NCBI GenBank assembly: GCA_013397695.1
Contig: VYZI01000840.1
Span: 8,990 to 72,989 of the forward strand
Origin: Centropus unirufus
Taxonomy: Eukaryota > Chordata > Aves > Cuculiformes > Centropidae
Length of the DNA stretch: 64,000 nt
Direction: 5' to 3'
In this document: piece after piece, positions 32,691-46,072 of the stretch
How positions within the stretch are numbered: the first letter of the stretch is position 1
Layout of the letters: each line of letters starts with the position of its first letter
Position numbers and translations under genes: made by a program
The notes under the pieces: model-generated
Seen by the model: the letters and a program-made list of their open reading frames with translations, nothing else
Database searches by the model: none
What the model was told of the DNA's origin: nothing

Positions 32691-35600
32691 TCCCTAATCA
32701 AAGCCCGTTTTCCAGAGGAGAACCACCCCAAGCAGGCAGATGCCTTGTAAAAGTTCTCCAGTCGCAGGTGGGCAGCCCGGCACTGGGATGCCTGGGGGTA
32801 GGAGCGCTGGGAGAGAGTTTGCTGTGTGAGCTCTGTCCTCCCCGTGCTAAAAAAAGCCCCAAGATGAGCAAAATTATCCACTGAGTCACTAATCATTCAC
32901 CCGCTGCTTTAGTCACCAGCTTTCCCACACTGGGGGCACGTTTGCTGCTGGGGGGCGGGGGGGTGGCATAAACTGGATTGTGATGGTGTGAAATAGACGT
33001 GGCTGAGAGAAATAAAGAGCTGCTGCTCCATGTGCAGCTTCTGATACTGGATGGATCACCGAGCTCAACTGATGGATCATCAGTGCTCAATTAATGAGGA
33101 CTCCCTAATCATTGATGAACAGTGCCCGCGTGCTGCGGGGCTGAGGTGGTGGCAGTGGAGCAGCTGCTGCCCGTGCCAGGGTCAATGTGTCCTGGTCCCA
33201 GCCCTCCCAATCCCTTCTCCATGGGCATCGCAGTGCCTGCATGGGAGCATGAACGACTTTTCCATGGAATACTGGTGCGGTGGAGCATCCCATGCTCAGG
33301 AAGGAGTGGTGCGGGTTGGAACACAACTCTGGTGGAGGAAGGTTTAAGATGCCAGGAAAAGCAAAAAGAAAAAAAAAAAAAAGGCAAAAAAAGGAAAGCA
33401 AAGCTGCCCCCTGAGCTGGAGGCTCTTGTGCTTCAAGCACAAAATCCTGCTGGAGAGCTGGGATTTGCCACGCTGCTTTCTCAAGTGTGTGAGCTGGAAA
33501 CGCTGAGGAAGGAGCGAGCTGGGGCTGCAAACCTGCCTGGGAAGGGGTATGGTGGGAGCCAGGGCTGCAGGCTCTCCCTGCTTCCCCTCTTTCCTGGGTG
33601 CCAGCAGGAACTTTCTCCCGAGGAACAGCAGCGTGTTTGCCCCAGAGCATCTCGGCTGAGGAAAAGGAGATTATTGCGCAGGTATCAGTACGTTCACAGC
33701 TGCAGAGGCAGAGGGAGCGATGCTGGCAGGGCTGGGTGGGTGTCACCTAGACAGAAATAGCTCCCTGCACAGCCCCATTTCCAGGGATTTTTGTGGGGCC
33801 TGGGAGCAGTGGGCAGCAGGGCACAGTGCCAGCATGCGGAGTCAGTGGGGAGCTCAGCATTGGCTGCTCCATCTCTGGAAGAGGCTTGGTCTCCTGGTGG
33901 GGTGATCGCTGCGGAGGAGAAAGGAGCTGGGAGCTGTGGGGTAGCCTCAAGTCTTCCAATCATGCATGGAGCAGGGGCCTGCCAGGGTTTGGTGCAAAAT
34001 GGCATGGGATTGGGCTATGGATGGGCCTTAATTTGCTGGCCCTGTGCTGTACAGGCTAGAGGGGACCAGATGGTGCAGGGATTGTCCTGTCCTGGAGCCC
34101 AGCCTCGAGACAAGGGCTGCCCCAGGGCAGACTCAGGATGCTCCTGGCTGGGCACTCCGTGGCATCTCCGATGCCCACTTCCCTTGCTCAGCGCTGGGCC
34201 TGGCTGTCCCCATCACTGCTGTCCTCTGCCCTGCCCCAAACCAGCCTTTTTTCCCCATGTGGGTGGGTGCCGGTGTGGTGTGGCTGAACCGGGCTGTTCT
34301 TTGCCTCCCAGGCTTTCGGTGCCTGCTTGGTTTCCCCCACACCCAACACGAAGAGCCCTTTTAGCTGAGTAACCCCGCCGTGCCAGAGCCAAGAGCATGT
34401 GAAAGGGCCAGTCTTCGAGCAGGGAAGAACCATAAAGAGCCTATTTATGTCGCTGGCTCCTTGCAGTGTTTTCAGACACAGCCCTTGCATGTTTTCCTAA
34501 CAGCAACGCCTCCACCTCTCACCAGCTGCCAGCAGTGAGGAGCCCTTCTCCGCTGTCCTCTGCTCGCATCCCTTTGCGCCCAGGGCTCTGAGTGATGGCA
34601 GGCAGTGCCAGGGCAGTGCTGGGTGTGCCCAGGGCATGGGTGTGGGTGCCACAGGGCATGGATGTGGGTGCCACAGGACTTTTTGCCCAGGGCAGGGCTG
34701 GCACGCTGTGTGCATCCTGCTCGGACGTTTTCCAGTTGTCCTCCCTGGTGAAAATCATCCATGTACCGTGATTCCACCATGGGAACATGAGGCCTGGGGT
34801 CAAAAGGAGGAGCCCCTCTCCCATCCTCCTGTTTGGAGCCCGTGCTGCTGCTCTCCATTCCACCTGGAAGCCGTGCCCACCCCAGGGACTGGCGAGCTCC
34901 CCTGGCAGGTTGGCTGCTGGGATTCCCATTGGGAAGCTGGCCCCAGCACATGGTCCAGAGGCATCCTGCAGGACCGTGCCTTGGCTGCGTCCCCCGAGGG
35001 TGGCACTCTGCCTGCTCACGGACACGTTTGAACCCTTGGCACGGACGGGCTGTGTTATCTGGTGGCCGTGCATCCCGGGAGGTGGCCGTGCCAGCACCTC
35101 TGCCTGAGCCACCTTGCTGCTGCGTTTCCCATCGCCTGGAATTCCCTGGCAGACAGCACAGAGCGTGGGGCTGCATCTCATGTCTGACTGGAAGAGCAGC
35201 AGCTCTGGAGCTTCACCCTGGGAATGTCCCTGTACCTCCAGGTACGGCTCCTGTGCACAGGGCTGGGTGTCAGCTGCCCCGTCTGTGCCATCCACCCCCT
35301 GTGCCAAGCACCGTCCAGGGACCGCGAGGCAGCCCCTGTGGTGACAGTGCTGCAGTGATTACAGTGTCCGGCTCCTGTGGGCCCCCAGCACCCAGCAGGG
35401 ACCCCAGAACCGCTCGAGCGCTCCCCTGCCCACCGGGCAGTGATGGGCTCCTTGTCCCTTTGGCAGAGCCACATCCTTCTGGCTGCCCCAGCATGGCCTG
35501 AGAGCACCTGGGGCTGGACTGGGAAAGGAACTGGGCAAAATTCCTACTGTGGGTGAGTCCCAGTCTCATCACGGGTCCCTCCTCCTACTCCAACTGACCC

Positions 35601-38317
35601 TGAGATGGGATCTGTGCTGTTCCAACCTGCCTGGACCCCCCGACCCACGCCACGAGCTGCCGGCAGCACGTACCGTGCCCAGCCCCAGCTCCTCACAGCC
35701 CGTGTCCACGTGTTTTCCATGGCAGGGAGACAAGTAACTTTTCATGAGTCCATTTACTAATTCCTTTCAAACAGGAAAGCTGACCCGCTGGAGCTCATTA
35801 AATAACATTAATAGTGCTGCCCAAATAAATATGAGAGCTGCCACCTGCACTGGCAGCCAACATTCGCTGCCTTCTGGCCTCTGGGGGCAAAGGTTTCTCA
35901 CTTTAATTGGACACATGTGTTGTCCTCCTGGCACTGGTGACCTCAGCTTTGGTGAGGGATGCTCATGCTGCAGCGACCGGGATCCTGTGAATTTATCCTG
36001 GGGCTGGAAAAGCAGGGGAGCGCACCCAGCCACGGGCTGCTGGGCTTGGAGACAACCAAAGAAACCAAAACAACACGCAGAGAGGAGGTGACTAATTCAG
36101 GCCAGGCTTATCACCGGACTGATTAAACCCAAGCTCTGGAGCTCTTTTCCTTTTCCTTGCCTCTTCTAGCCAGCGAGTGATGTACAAATTCATTAGTCCA
36201 TATCCAGGAGACACTGAAAGACACGGACAATTAATTATCATCTGTCCCTTTTAATTTCCCTGCCTGTCAGTGGCAGCTTCCTGGCACTTCCCAGCCAAGT
36301 CAGCATTCCAAGATGTGAGCTGAGGCTGAAGGCTCTCGTTGCTCTCGGGGAACCCCTCAGTGGCACCTCCTGGTCCTTGGGGGCTCAGGTGCCGAGTGGC
36401 CTCTCCCTCGCCCAGGCAGGAGACCACGGTGCTTGTTAGAAGCAAGGGATGGTTTCATAGCCCAGTTTCTGGCTCCTCTCCTCCCTGTGGCTCCAATGCC
36501 ATCGCACTTTGTTCTCCTCAGACCTGTCCTTCCCACTGGCCGGCTCGGCCGTGCCCCACGCTGCCCCAAGCAGGGACCAAAGACCCACGCAGGGGCTGAT
36601 GCTCCTGCAGCCCAGAGGGGGACAGGAGCAGCAGGTCCTGCCCGTCCCGATCCTTGTGACTAATTGCTCTGCAGAAAGCATCCCTCACAAGTTTCTTTTA
36701 TAAGCAACGGCAAGCACAGGCTTTGATTTAGCTCTCCTTTTCCTTTCTTCCTTCTTTTTTTTTTTCCCCTCTCTTCCTACCCTGAATGAAGAAACCCTTT
36801 TGATCGTGCCGGGTTCAGACTCTGTAACAAGCATCTCTGTTTGTATTGTGGGGTTGTCAGCGTGATAACATGACAACGCATCTCCTTGCCGGCTCACACA
36901 CAATGAATTATTTCTTCCACTCTCTCTTTGTACCGTCTCTGGGATAAATTACTGCTTCCAGTGTTAGCAGATGGGCTTGTCAACCAGTGAAGCATCCTTA
37001 AACTCTTAGATTATACACTGCCCAGCACGGAGCGTCGGCCAGTGGAGCTCAACCAAGGCTGCAGTAAAGTGTTTGTGTGGAGAATTGTCAGGCTGGCTTG
37101 AAAGCAAATTGCTTTGCCAATTTATTTTCTTCCCTGAGTATGAACATATTTTTCTTAAAGGGATGCTGTCACGTTAAATATGGAACTGCCAACCGCAGGC
37201 ATTAAAAAATCATGGGGCGTCCCATTTTCTTTCCTCCCACTCTAAATTCTAAGAAAACAATAAATTCAGGGTTCTTTTTACTTGTCATCTGCTTTTCAGC
37301 TCCAGATGCTTTTTCAAGCTCTTCCCTGGCAGTCGGGAGTTTTGGGAACTTCAGAGCCGTGACAAGCACTGCGGATCTGGGGCGGATGGGGTGGAGCAGT
37401 GGCTCCTTGAGCTGAGCTCTCAGTGCAGTTGGGCTTCAGCCCCTGCTCTCCTCAGTTTGGGCTTGGGAGGCAGCGGGCAGAGGGTAGAGCTGAGGGCAAG
37501 CCCAGTGACAAAGCGTTCGGGGAGCCTTTTGTTCCCACTGAAGCGGGGCTGACCCATGTACGGGTAAGGAAATGTTCCCCGAACACACGTTCCTCACCAT
37601 CCAGCCTAATCCTGCTGCCTGGGCTCTGCCGCTTTTGTTGTGATTGATGAAGAAAAGCATTCTCCAGCCTTTATCTTTCCAAGCACTATTTTAGGGAAGT
37701 CTATGAAAGTAGCTTTGTTATATTTGGGCAAACTTTCATTTTTTAAAGTGTGGATTTTCTGGAGCCAATGTATTGCGTAACTGGGGCAGGAACTCAGGTG
37801 TCTATCACATCTGAACAACCTCACGGTATTCCTACAGCACGTATTTGAGAGATCTCTTTGGAAACAGGCTTTAGGTTTAGCCAGGGGTTGGTGCTTTTCT
37901 TTCTCTCTGCTGCAGTGAATGCCCCACCAGCAGCTGCTGTCAATGAGTTCCACCCAGCACAGGAACAGCCCCAGCTGGGTCAGTTTGGGAGGGGTATAAG
38001 AAGGGAAAAGGAGGAGCTGGAAGGGGCTGAGGAGGGAGTGCTCTGCCTGGTATCCCAGCATTTCCCAGCCTGGCAGCTCTGGGTAGGAGTCACTTTTCCC
38101 TTTGCTAGCCTGGCTGCCTGTGATGCTCTGGTAGGTCCTGATGTGCTGCTTCGTTTGGGGGGATCTGGCCTGGGAAGAAATTGCTTTGGTTTTGGTGGCA
38201 TTTGGCACAGATTCCTCTTGAGTTTAAGCTCATCAGAGTGTGAGCCCCGAGGTGCAGGGAGAGTGTCTTTTGGGGCATGGGTATTTCTGTCCTGGTGGTT
38301 AAAGGATATGCAATGTA
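32691..38317. other. Intronic stretch, 5.6 kb
   Basis: No exon or mobile element recognised. Simple repeats: an A-rich run at 33361-33405 and a two-copy tandem of gtgggtgccacagggcatg at 34631-34679. 36900-37290 is AT-rich unique sequence. The overlapping long frames at 33105-33760 and 34472-35501 occur on both strands and show no recognisable domain. Confidence 0.4.
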
Positions 38318-38716
38318 TGGAATCACAGAGTAATGGAAGGGTTTGTGTTGAAAGGGACCTCAAAGCCCATCCTGTTCCAACCCCTGCCATGGGTAGGGAC
38401 ACCTCCCACTGGATCCGGTTGCTCCAAGTTCCATCCAACCCGGCCTTGAACATCTCCAGGGATGGGGCAGCCACCACTGCTCTGGGAAACCTTGGTCAGG
38501 GCAAAACATTTCTCCCTAAAATCCCATCTCAATCTCCCCTCTTCCAGCTGAAAGCCATTCCCCCTCATCCTATCCCTGCACTCCCTGACCCACAACCCTT
38601 CCCCAGCTTTCCTGGAGCCCCTTTCAGCACTGGAAGCTGCTCTAAGGTCTTCCTGGAGCCTTCTCTTCTCCAGGCTGAGCAACCCCAACTCTCTCAGCCT
38701 GGCCCTGTAGGGGAGG
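38318..38716 (-). mobile_element. CR1 LINE 3' fragment, antisense
   Basis: Complement of a CR1 end: ggaatcacagagtaatggaa, cacctcccactggatccggt, gccaccactgctctggg, ccaggctgagcaaccccaac. A short internal deletion follows ttggtcagggc. Confidence 0.93.
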
Positions 38717-41700
38717 TGTTAGTGTGGTCATGAAAGGTGCAGAAATTACACCAAGTCTTTTGCCAGCCTTAACTTTTTAATGAAAGTAGCTTTCAAAGCT
38801 CTGTTTTAATGCCAGGCTCATGGGTCAGCAGGGCTCGGCTTATTTACTGTCACCCCGAAGCTGTTGAGCTCCACCGCGTGGGCTCCTGGGCCTCCTCCAG
38901 GAGATCGGGTGCCCGATAACTTTAATTTTAATAAAGGACTATGCTTGTTTTGATGGCCTTATCCAAAGCACTACAAAGATTTAAGCAGATCTTGTTGCAA
39001 ATATCTTTATTTGATACCCCTGCAATGTCTAGATTTCAAATGTCACTTGCTTAGCACTATGAAATATTTAATTTAGGTTGTAATACAGTAGCCTGCAAGA
39101 ACTCTGACTTAAATCAGAGTTCTACTGTGTTAGTCAGCGGCTATCCACAAACACGTTTAAAAGCCACTTTCTGCCCTGAAAAGCTCCTGACCTGGATGCA
39201 GGAGTGAGAGGAGCGAGGAGGGAAGACCCTGCCCACGTCTGTGGGTCGGTGCTGGGACCCCAGGTATTTGCTGTAAGTCATCGTGGGGGTGGTGGGACCC
39301 CCATGTGCCACCACTGTGCTTGCACCTTCATGCCTCCAGTGGGGAGCTGGCAGCCCCTTACTGGGTGCTGGGGTTTGGACCATGCTGGGTGGCAGTGGCA
39401 GAGCCTGGTGGGTGCTGAGCTGTGGATGTCCTGTCTGTGGATGGTCTGGCCCTAGGGAAGGGTCTTTCTTCACCTGAGAAGAAAAGCTTTGAGCAGTGCT
39501 TGCCTGGTGAGGCCCCCGAGCTTTGCTTTCTCTGCTTGTGCGGCTCTCCCAAAAGCGCAGCTGGAATTAAATTTAGTTTTCCTCTGCAGAGGGAGCATCG
39601 CTCGCTGAACTGGGACTGCTGTTGTTTAATGCGTCCTGCACGTGTGGTAAATCATGTTCTGGAGAAACAGCTTTACTGAGAAGGGCACGAGGCACTGCTG
39701 AGGCTCCGGCCCCTCCTTGTGGCATAACATGTTTCTCTGTATTTTATCTTAAAAAAAAAAAAGTAAAAAACAACAACAAAAAACAGTCGCAGCAGGTTTG
39801 GCAAGGAGATGGGTGAGGTCTGGATCCATGCAGAGGTTCCCTTGAGCAGCATGGGGAGGGGTGGTGTGTTTGAGGAACTCCAGTATCAGCAAAGCTGGTG
39901 TGCATCACCTCCTTTGTGGGTCTGTGCCAGTTGCCACGAGGCTTGGGGCTCTGTTGTGGTGACAGGAGCCAGCCCTGTGCCCAGAATCAATGCTGCCATC
40001 TCATAAGCGGTGCCTTGATTTGATTTTGGGGAGATCTGGGAAAATAAAACTGTTTGTAGCAACTCTGGAGAGCTGGTGAGGAGCAGCTTAGCCAAGCCTT
40101 GCCCCGTGGCTGCATCGGGTTGCACTGCTCGGGTCTATTTTAAGAGGTGAGTGGTGTGGAGGTGGGGGAGCTGCCAGAGCCATCACCTGCCAGCTCCCTT
40201 TGGCCTGGCAGTTCTCAAAGAGCTGCCCTGGTGCGCTGCGGGTCACATCTCTGCTTCCCCTAAAACCTCAAAGTTCTATTCCTCTCCTGCTGTGACTCCA
40301 GATCCCCGCCTTGCTGGCTCCGCTGTGCTCTGGATGATGCCAGAGCTTGCAGTGGTCCAGTCCCCACCAACACCTTCTGGGAGCTTTGTGCCCTCCTTGA
40401 ATATTGGCATCACGCGAGGGCTCGCTGCGGGTCTGTAGGCGGTGGTTCTGCCCCGATCTCTGTGCTGCTCGCAAGAAACCTGAAGGGTTTTAGTGATCTT
40501 GAGAGCCCCGCGCCAGGCGTTGCTGGGAGGAACAGCGGCTGGTCAGGATGATGAATTGCTGGCGCCTCAATCTTTCCTCTCCCGCTGCTCCCTTGCGCTG
40601 TGCTAACATTTACAGCTGAACCGCTGGGGACCAAATGTCAGCCTCCTGCTTGTGTTTGCTTGGCTTTTCTTCTATCCTAGTGCAAGAGTGACGGGGACCC
40701 TGCCAGGACCCCCCCAGCGCACCCTCACATTCCCTGGGGAGGAACAGGACCTCGCCGTGGCACGCGGCCAGGGCAACGCGCTCCTTGCACCCAACCCGGC
40801 CCCATTTATCACTCTAAAGAGACACAGTCCGTGCCTATCACCACCGCATTTTCCCTTTCATTACTCTGCCCATTCGGTCCTTGCTGAAGCTGATTAATCA
40901 ACTCGTTACTGATGAAGCTGATTAATCAACCCGTTAGCAGTGTGGTTTTTAGAAGCTGAGGCCCTGGGGATGGGAGCTGAGGGGCACTTGCTTGGTTTTG
41001 GTTCCTGGGACAGACGAGTGCGTTCTCTGCTCTGCCGCAGAAAAGCAGCGTTGTTCCCTGCCTGGTGTCTCCTTCGGTTTGGGTTTTGGCTGTCGCCGCC
41101 GCTCAGGAGCAGGGTGAGATGTGCTGATTCAGGGGACGCGCAGCCCTGCGGTGTTAATGATCTCTGAAGTGCAAGCGAGAGGACAGGCACAGCAGAAGCA
41201 GCTCGGCTGTGCCATGCCCTCTGCGTGCCCGGGGTGCCCCAGGATGTCCCGCTTCCCTTCAGTGGGGCAGAAGGGGAGCCCAGGGGACATCGGAGGGTAA
41301 GAGCCAGCCTCGGATATGCAGACTGAGGATGACCTGAGCCCCTTGCGTGTGCTGCTCCCTGTGCCAGGAGCTACCGTGCAGCCCTGAGCTCTTCGGGAGG
41401 GCAGACTGGCTAATCCTTGCCTGCCAGCGGATGGTTCCTGCACTGACCCCAAAACATTCCTCGCTCTGGCATTAGTGCAGCATATGTTGGGGCTGGGCTG
41501 GGGGGAGAAGGGGGCCAGTTTAATGCCGCGTTACGAAATGCTGAAAGTGATGCGAGCATGGGCAGAGCCCTCTGAAATCCGTGGTCTGCCTGTGTCTGCT
41601 GGGCTCTGCCTGGAACAACATCTTTTCATGTCACAGGTCGCCTGGGCCACCTCCATCCTGGGGGGCAGAGCACCCATGGTTGCCTTCACATCCCTCTAGC

Positions 41701-42625
41701 AGCATCTTTACGAAGCTGCACGGGGAATTTTCTAGGTCTGACCTTAGAGGCAGCCTGGGAAGCTTTCCCCGCACGTCTCCGTTCACCGGCGGAGCTGATG
41801 TCAGGTGCATTTTCCTGCTCTTGGCTCAAGGTAGCTCCTCTGGTGCAGCCTCCTGCCAGCTGGCGCCCGCTCCCCCGCGTGACGCTCAGGGCTTTTTGGG
41901 AACTTGCTGAGCTGCAGGCACCCAGCTCCCCCCGGCTCTGGGCTGGAGGTGATTCTGAGGCTGCTGATGAGGGCTGATTTAGTGGCCATCGAACTGCATT
42001 TGAAGCACTCCGTGAAATATAAGACAAGGCTTGGAAGCTCTCTGGGTGTAGGGGTGTCCGTGGTGCCCTGACGGCCGTGGCACACGGGCAGGAGCCGGCT
42101 TGGCGGCTGCCAAGGGCAGAGCTCAGCGCTTCCTTTGCTGGACACCAGGTAAGACCCTTCCCATGCTGGGGACACCAGGAATTGACTCTTTAGTGTCACT
42201 TTGTCCTGACCCCAAATGGGTGAGTGGGGTGGAAAGTGCCTATCCTAGCAGTGAGGGCGCTTTGAGAAGGCAGGACGGTGTGGCTGCCCCCTCTGAACTG
42301 GGCTCCTCTGCACCCTGGGAGGAATCTGGGGGTCCCCAGGGCAAATACCTGCCTGGCCTCTGTGTGTTGGCATCATGGAATTGCTCCAGAGCTTGAAGTG
42401 CCCTTCTGCTGAGCTTTACACCCACGAGCGTGGTAGAACTTTTGGCTCCTTTGTTGCATCCAAGTCCATTTTAATGAGGACACGGTATCAGCTCTGAGGA
42501 GGAATTTCAGTAACGAAGAGCAAACGGAGCCAGCAATGAGATGCAGTGGTTTCGGTCGCACTCAGGTAAGGGTTCATGGCAGTTTCTGGCTTTCCTGTGC
42601 ACCCTGCTTGAGGAGAACCTGCTTC
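38717..42625. other. Intronic stretch, 3.9 kb
   Basis: No exon recognised. 38930-39130 is AT-rich unique sequence. An A-rich run lies at 39751-39785. A 28-bp direct duplication with palindromic cores lies at 40885-40937. Confidence 0.4.
40885..40937 (+). repeat. 28-bp direct duplication carrying TGATTAATCA palindromes
   Basis: Two copies start at 40885 and 40913; each has tgaagctgattaatcaac followed by tcgtta or ccgtta. The perfect palindrome TGATTAATCA is at 40891-40900 and 40919-40928. Confidence 0.9.
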
Positions 42626-42690
42626 AGCAGGGGGATTGGGCTGGATGAGCCCCAGAGGTCCCTTCTGACCCCAAACGTTATGGGATTCTT
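42626..42690 (+). mobile_element. Old CR1 LINE 3' end
   Basis: A short diverged tail: gggggattgggctggatgag, gaggtcccttctgacccc, gggattctttg. Confidence 0.65.
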
Positions 42691-42844
42691 TGCAAATGAA
42701 AACAGCACCACTGCAAATAAGGTCGTGGCACAGGGGGGTTGAGTGAGTTTTGTGACAGCTGTCAGTAGTAGTTTTCATGGTCATTTTTCTGTTTCCATTG
42801 CTTTTCTTCACTCTTATGTTCACTCAACCAGAGGTGAGGAACTG

Positions 42845-43163
42845 GACAGAAGGAGAGACTTGGGGATGTTCAGGATGGAGAAGTGAAGGCTCCAGGGAGA
42901 CCTTAGGGCAGTTTCCAGTGCTGAAAGGGGCTCCAGGAAAGCTGGGAAGGGGCTCTTGATCAGGGAGGGCAGAGAGAGGATGGGGGGGATGGTTTTGAGC
43001 TGAAAGAGGGGAGATTGAGGTGAGATCTTAAGGAGAAATGTTTTCCCATGAGGGTGGGGAGGCCCTGGCCGAGGTTGCCCAGAGCAGTGGTGGCTGCCCC
43101 ATCCCTGGAGGTGTTCAAGGCCAGGTTGGATGGGGCTTGGAGCAACCGGATCCAGTGGGAGGT
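42845..43163 (+). mobile_element. CR1 LINE 3' fragment, 3'-truncated
   Basis: It runs from gacttggggatgttcaggat through gagctgaaagaggggagatt and gcagtggtggctgccccatc to ggatccagtgggaggttc, then stops without the usual tail. Confidence 0.92.
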
Positions 43164-44891
43164 TCTGGCCCCACATGTTGGGTCCATGGTGTTCAGACTC
43201 AATAAAACGCCTATGGGACACAAATCTGTGCTGAGGGCAGGAGGGTGCCTGGGGATTCCTGCCTGGGTGGCACTGGCAGAGCATCCCCAGGCAAGCACTT
43301 GGACTGCATCAACATAAAATCCTCCAGCCAGGCTGTGTTTAACTGTGCTCCCTGTGCCCTGGAGTGGCCTGGCTGGGTCTGCGTTACCAGCACTGGGAAA
43401 AAGGGACCAGCAAGCACGGAACCCATGCACTCTCATCATGATTTTGCAGTAGGATTCTGGATAAGCTGTCCTGGTAACTTAACTCATGCCCTGACAGCTG
43501 CTTTTTTTGCATGCAAGCCTATTCCTTCTGCTAAAAAGCAGTTATTTGGAGATTTTGAGGGCCCCACCGTGGATGGTGGGTGGCTGCAAGACCCTGCCTC
43601 GTGCCCTGAGCTCCGTTTCCTCCCGGTGCGTAAATGTGTCAGCACGGTGCAGATGTCAGCTGGTATCACCCTCACTAATCCTCCCCACTCCTTGCCAGCA
43701 TCGGGGGCCGCTGTCGCTCACAAGGAGGTGGCCAGGACCTCCTGGCTGCAGGGGTGAGGGGTGTCCCCATGTTTGCAGGGTGCACGGGCAGCTCCAGGCG
43801 TGTGTTAGCACGGAGCTGCACTCCCATCAACCTGTGTGGGAAGCTGTTTTTTGAAGAGTTTGGCTCACGTTTAGGAACTGGAGGATGTCCCAGCACGGGG
43901 CTTCTTCAAAGCCACCCATGGTGCAGCCACAGGGGTGTCCCCTGGGCAGGGCAAGGTCAGTTCTGCAAAGGGAGCCTGGAGGAACAGGGTCTTGGGAAAT
44001 GGGATTTCACTGCTGTGTGCACACCAGGGACACAGCAAAGCCAGGCCCTGTGAGCGCAGGTGCCCACCAGGATTCTCCAGGGGCTGGAAGGGATTGAGGC
44101 TGTGGCATTAGATGAACAGTTACCCCAGAGGGCAGGGATGCAGCATCCCTGGAGCCAGTGCCAGCACTGGGACAGACTCCCACTGCCCAGACCCTCAGTG
44201 CTGAAAGGTCTGGCCTGGCTCCTGGGAGGAGAACTTGCTGGTGGTGGGAAAATATGGACCATGGGAGGCTGAACTGGGGCAGTCAGGGAACGGAGTGGGC
44301 ACTGCAAAGGTCCAGAAGCAGATGAAGTGCCATCTCCTTGTCCAGCAGAGCATCTCTCCACTGCTTCTATTCCACCTGCAGACGCTCTCTGGAGAGGACA
44401 CAAGTTCTGCCATCGTGCACCCTCTATAAACCAGTGCTTCTTATTTTGGATATTTAATGCCTTGGATTTTAAATCCTCTCTAACATTTGTCAGCCCTTTA
44501 CAGCCTCTCACATTGTGTTTATGGTGTTATTAAAAAAAAATAAAGAGAGGGAGAGACCTGAGGTTATGGGCTACAGTACAAGAGCGTAAAACTGATCTTA
44601 AAATTATGAACTTGCTGTGTGGAGCTGCCTGCCTTGGTCGCTCTTCTCAGGGGAGGGAGACCATGTCTGGCTGCTGGGTGTGATGGGGGTAAAGAGGAAG
44701 TGGTCCCAGAATCAGTTCATCCTAAGCAATTGTGAACAATAAAAGCAGCAAGGACTGGAGGGGAAAAGCTCCCTTGGACTCAGATGGGAGTTGAAGTCCT
44801 GGGCTGTCGGTGCGTGCAGGATGCTCTGGGACCAGGGGCTGTGGGAGCTTGCATGCCAGCTGGGCAGCACATCCTGGTAATCCTTTAAGTT
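43164..44891. other. Intronic stretch
   Basis: No exon or element recognised. A short A-run lies at 44531-44541. Confidence 0.4.
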
Positions 44892-45144
44892 CTGGAGTCC
44901 TCAGAACAGGAAGGGCATGGATCTGTTGGAGTGAGGCCAGAGGAGGCTATGAAAATAATCCAAAGGCTGGAGAACCTCCCATATAAAGACACTGAGAGAG
45001 TTGGGCTTCTTCAAACTGGAGAAGAGAAGGATGTGAGGAGACCTCAGAGCAGCTTCCAGTGCTGAAAGGGGCTCCAGGAAAGCTGGGGAGGGACTCTGGA
45101 TCAGGGAGGGGAGGGATAGGATGAGGGGGAATGGTTTTGAGCTG
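44892..45144 (+). mobile_element. CR1 LINE fragment running into the assembly gap
   Basis: It runs from ctggagtcctcagaacagga through gggcatggatctgttggagt and gagcagcttccagtgctgaa to gagctg at the gap edge. The 3' end is lost in the gap. Confidence 0.92.
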
Positions 45145-46034
45145 NNNNNNNNNNNNNNNNNNNNNNNNNNNNNNNNNNNNNNNNNNNNNNNNNNNNNNNN
45201 NNNNNNNNNNNNNNNNNNNNNNNNNNNNNNNNNNNNNNNNNNNNNNNNNNNNNNNNNNNNNNNNNNNNNNNNNNNNNNNNNNNNNNNNNNNNNNNNNNNN
45301 NNNNNNNNNNNNNNNNNNNNNNNNNNNNNNNNNNNNNNNNNNNNNNNNNNNNNNNNNNNNNNNNNNNNNNNNNNNNNNNNNNNNNNNNNNNNNNNNNNNN
45401 NNNNNNNNNNNNNNNNNNNNNNNNNNNNNNNNNNNNNNNNNNNNNNNNNNNNNNNNNNNNNNNNNNNNNNNNNNNNNNNNNNNNNNNNNNNNNNNNNNNN
45501 NNNNNNNNNNNNNNNNNNNNNNNNNNNNNNNNNNNNNNNNNNNNNNNNNNNNNNNNNNNNNNNNNNNNNNNNNNNNNNNNNNNNNNNNNNNNNNNNNNNN
45601 NNNNNNNNNNNNNNNNNNNNNNNNNNNNNNNNNNNNNNNNNNNNNNNNNNNNNNNNNNNNNNNNNNNNNNNNNNNNNNNNNNNNNNNNNNNNNNNNNNNN
45701 NNNNNNNNNNNNNNNNNNNNNNNNNNNNNNNNNNNNNNNNNNNNNNNNNNNNNNNNNNNNNNNNNNNNNNNNNNNNNNNNNNNNNNNNNNNNNNNNNNNN
45801 NNNNNNNNNNNNNNNNNNNNNNNNNNNNNNNNNNNNNNNNNNNNNNNNNNNNNNNNNNNNNNNNNNNNNNNNNNNNNNNNNNNNNNNNNNNNNNNNNNNN
45901 NNNNNNNNNNNNNNNNNNNNNNNNNNNNNNNNNNNNNNNNNNNNNNNNNNNNNNNNNNNNNNNNNNNNNNNNNNNNNNNNNNNNNNNNNNNNNNNNNNNN
46001 NNNNNNNNNNNNNNNNNNNNNNNNNNNNNNNNNN
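45145..46034. other. Assembly gap, 890 N
   Basis: An unbroken run of N. It is bordered by a + strand CR1 on the left and a - strand CR1 on the right, so the missing sequence is probably repeat-rich. Open frames through it are meaningless. Confidence 1.
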
Positions 46035-46072
46035 AACACCTCCAGGGATGGGGCAGCCACCACTTCCCTGGG
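46035..46072 (-). mobile_element. CR1 LINE remnant at the gap edge, antisense
   Basis: aacacctccagggatggggc followed by agccaccacttccctgggtg is the complement of the CR1 block seen complete at 8815-9102. Confidence 0.8.

Noticed and set aside
33105..33760. Mutually overlapping 212- and 213-codon frames on opposite strands
   Set aside because: Both contain an A-rich run and low-complexity sequence, with no domain or splice support.
37858..38733. 291-codon forward open frame
   Set aside because: The last third is antisense CR1 and the start shows no family resemblance.
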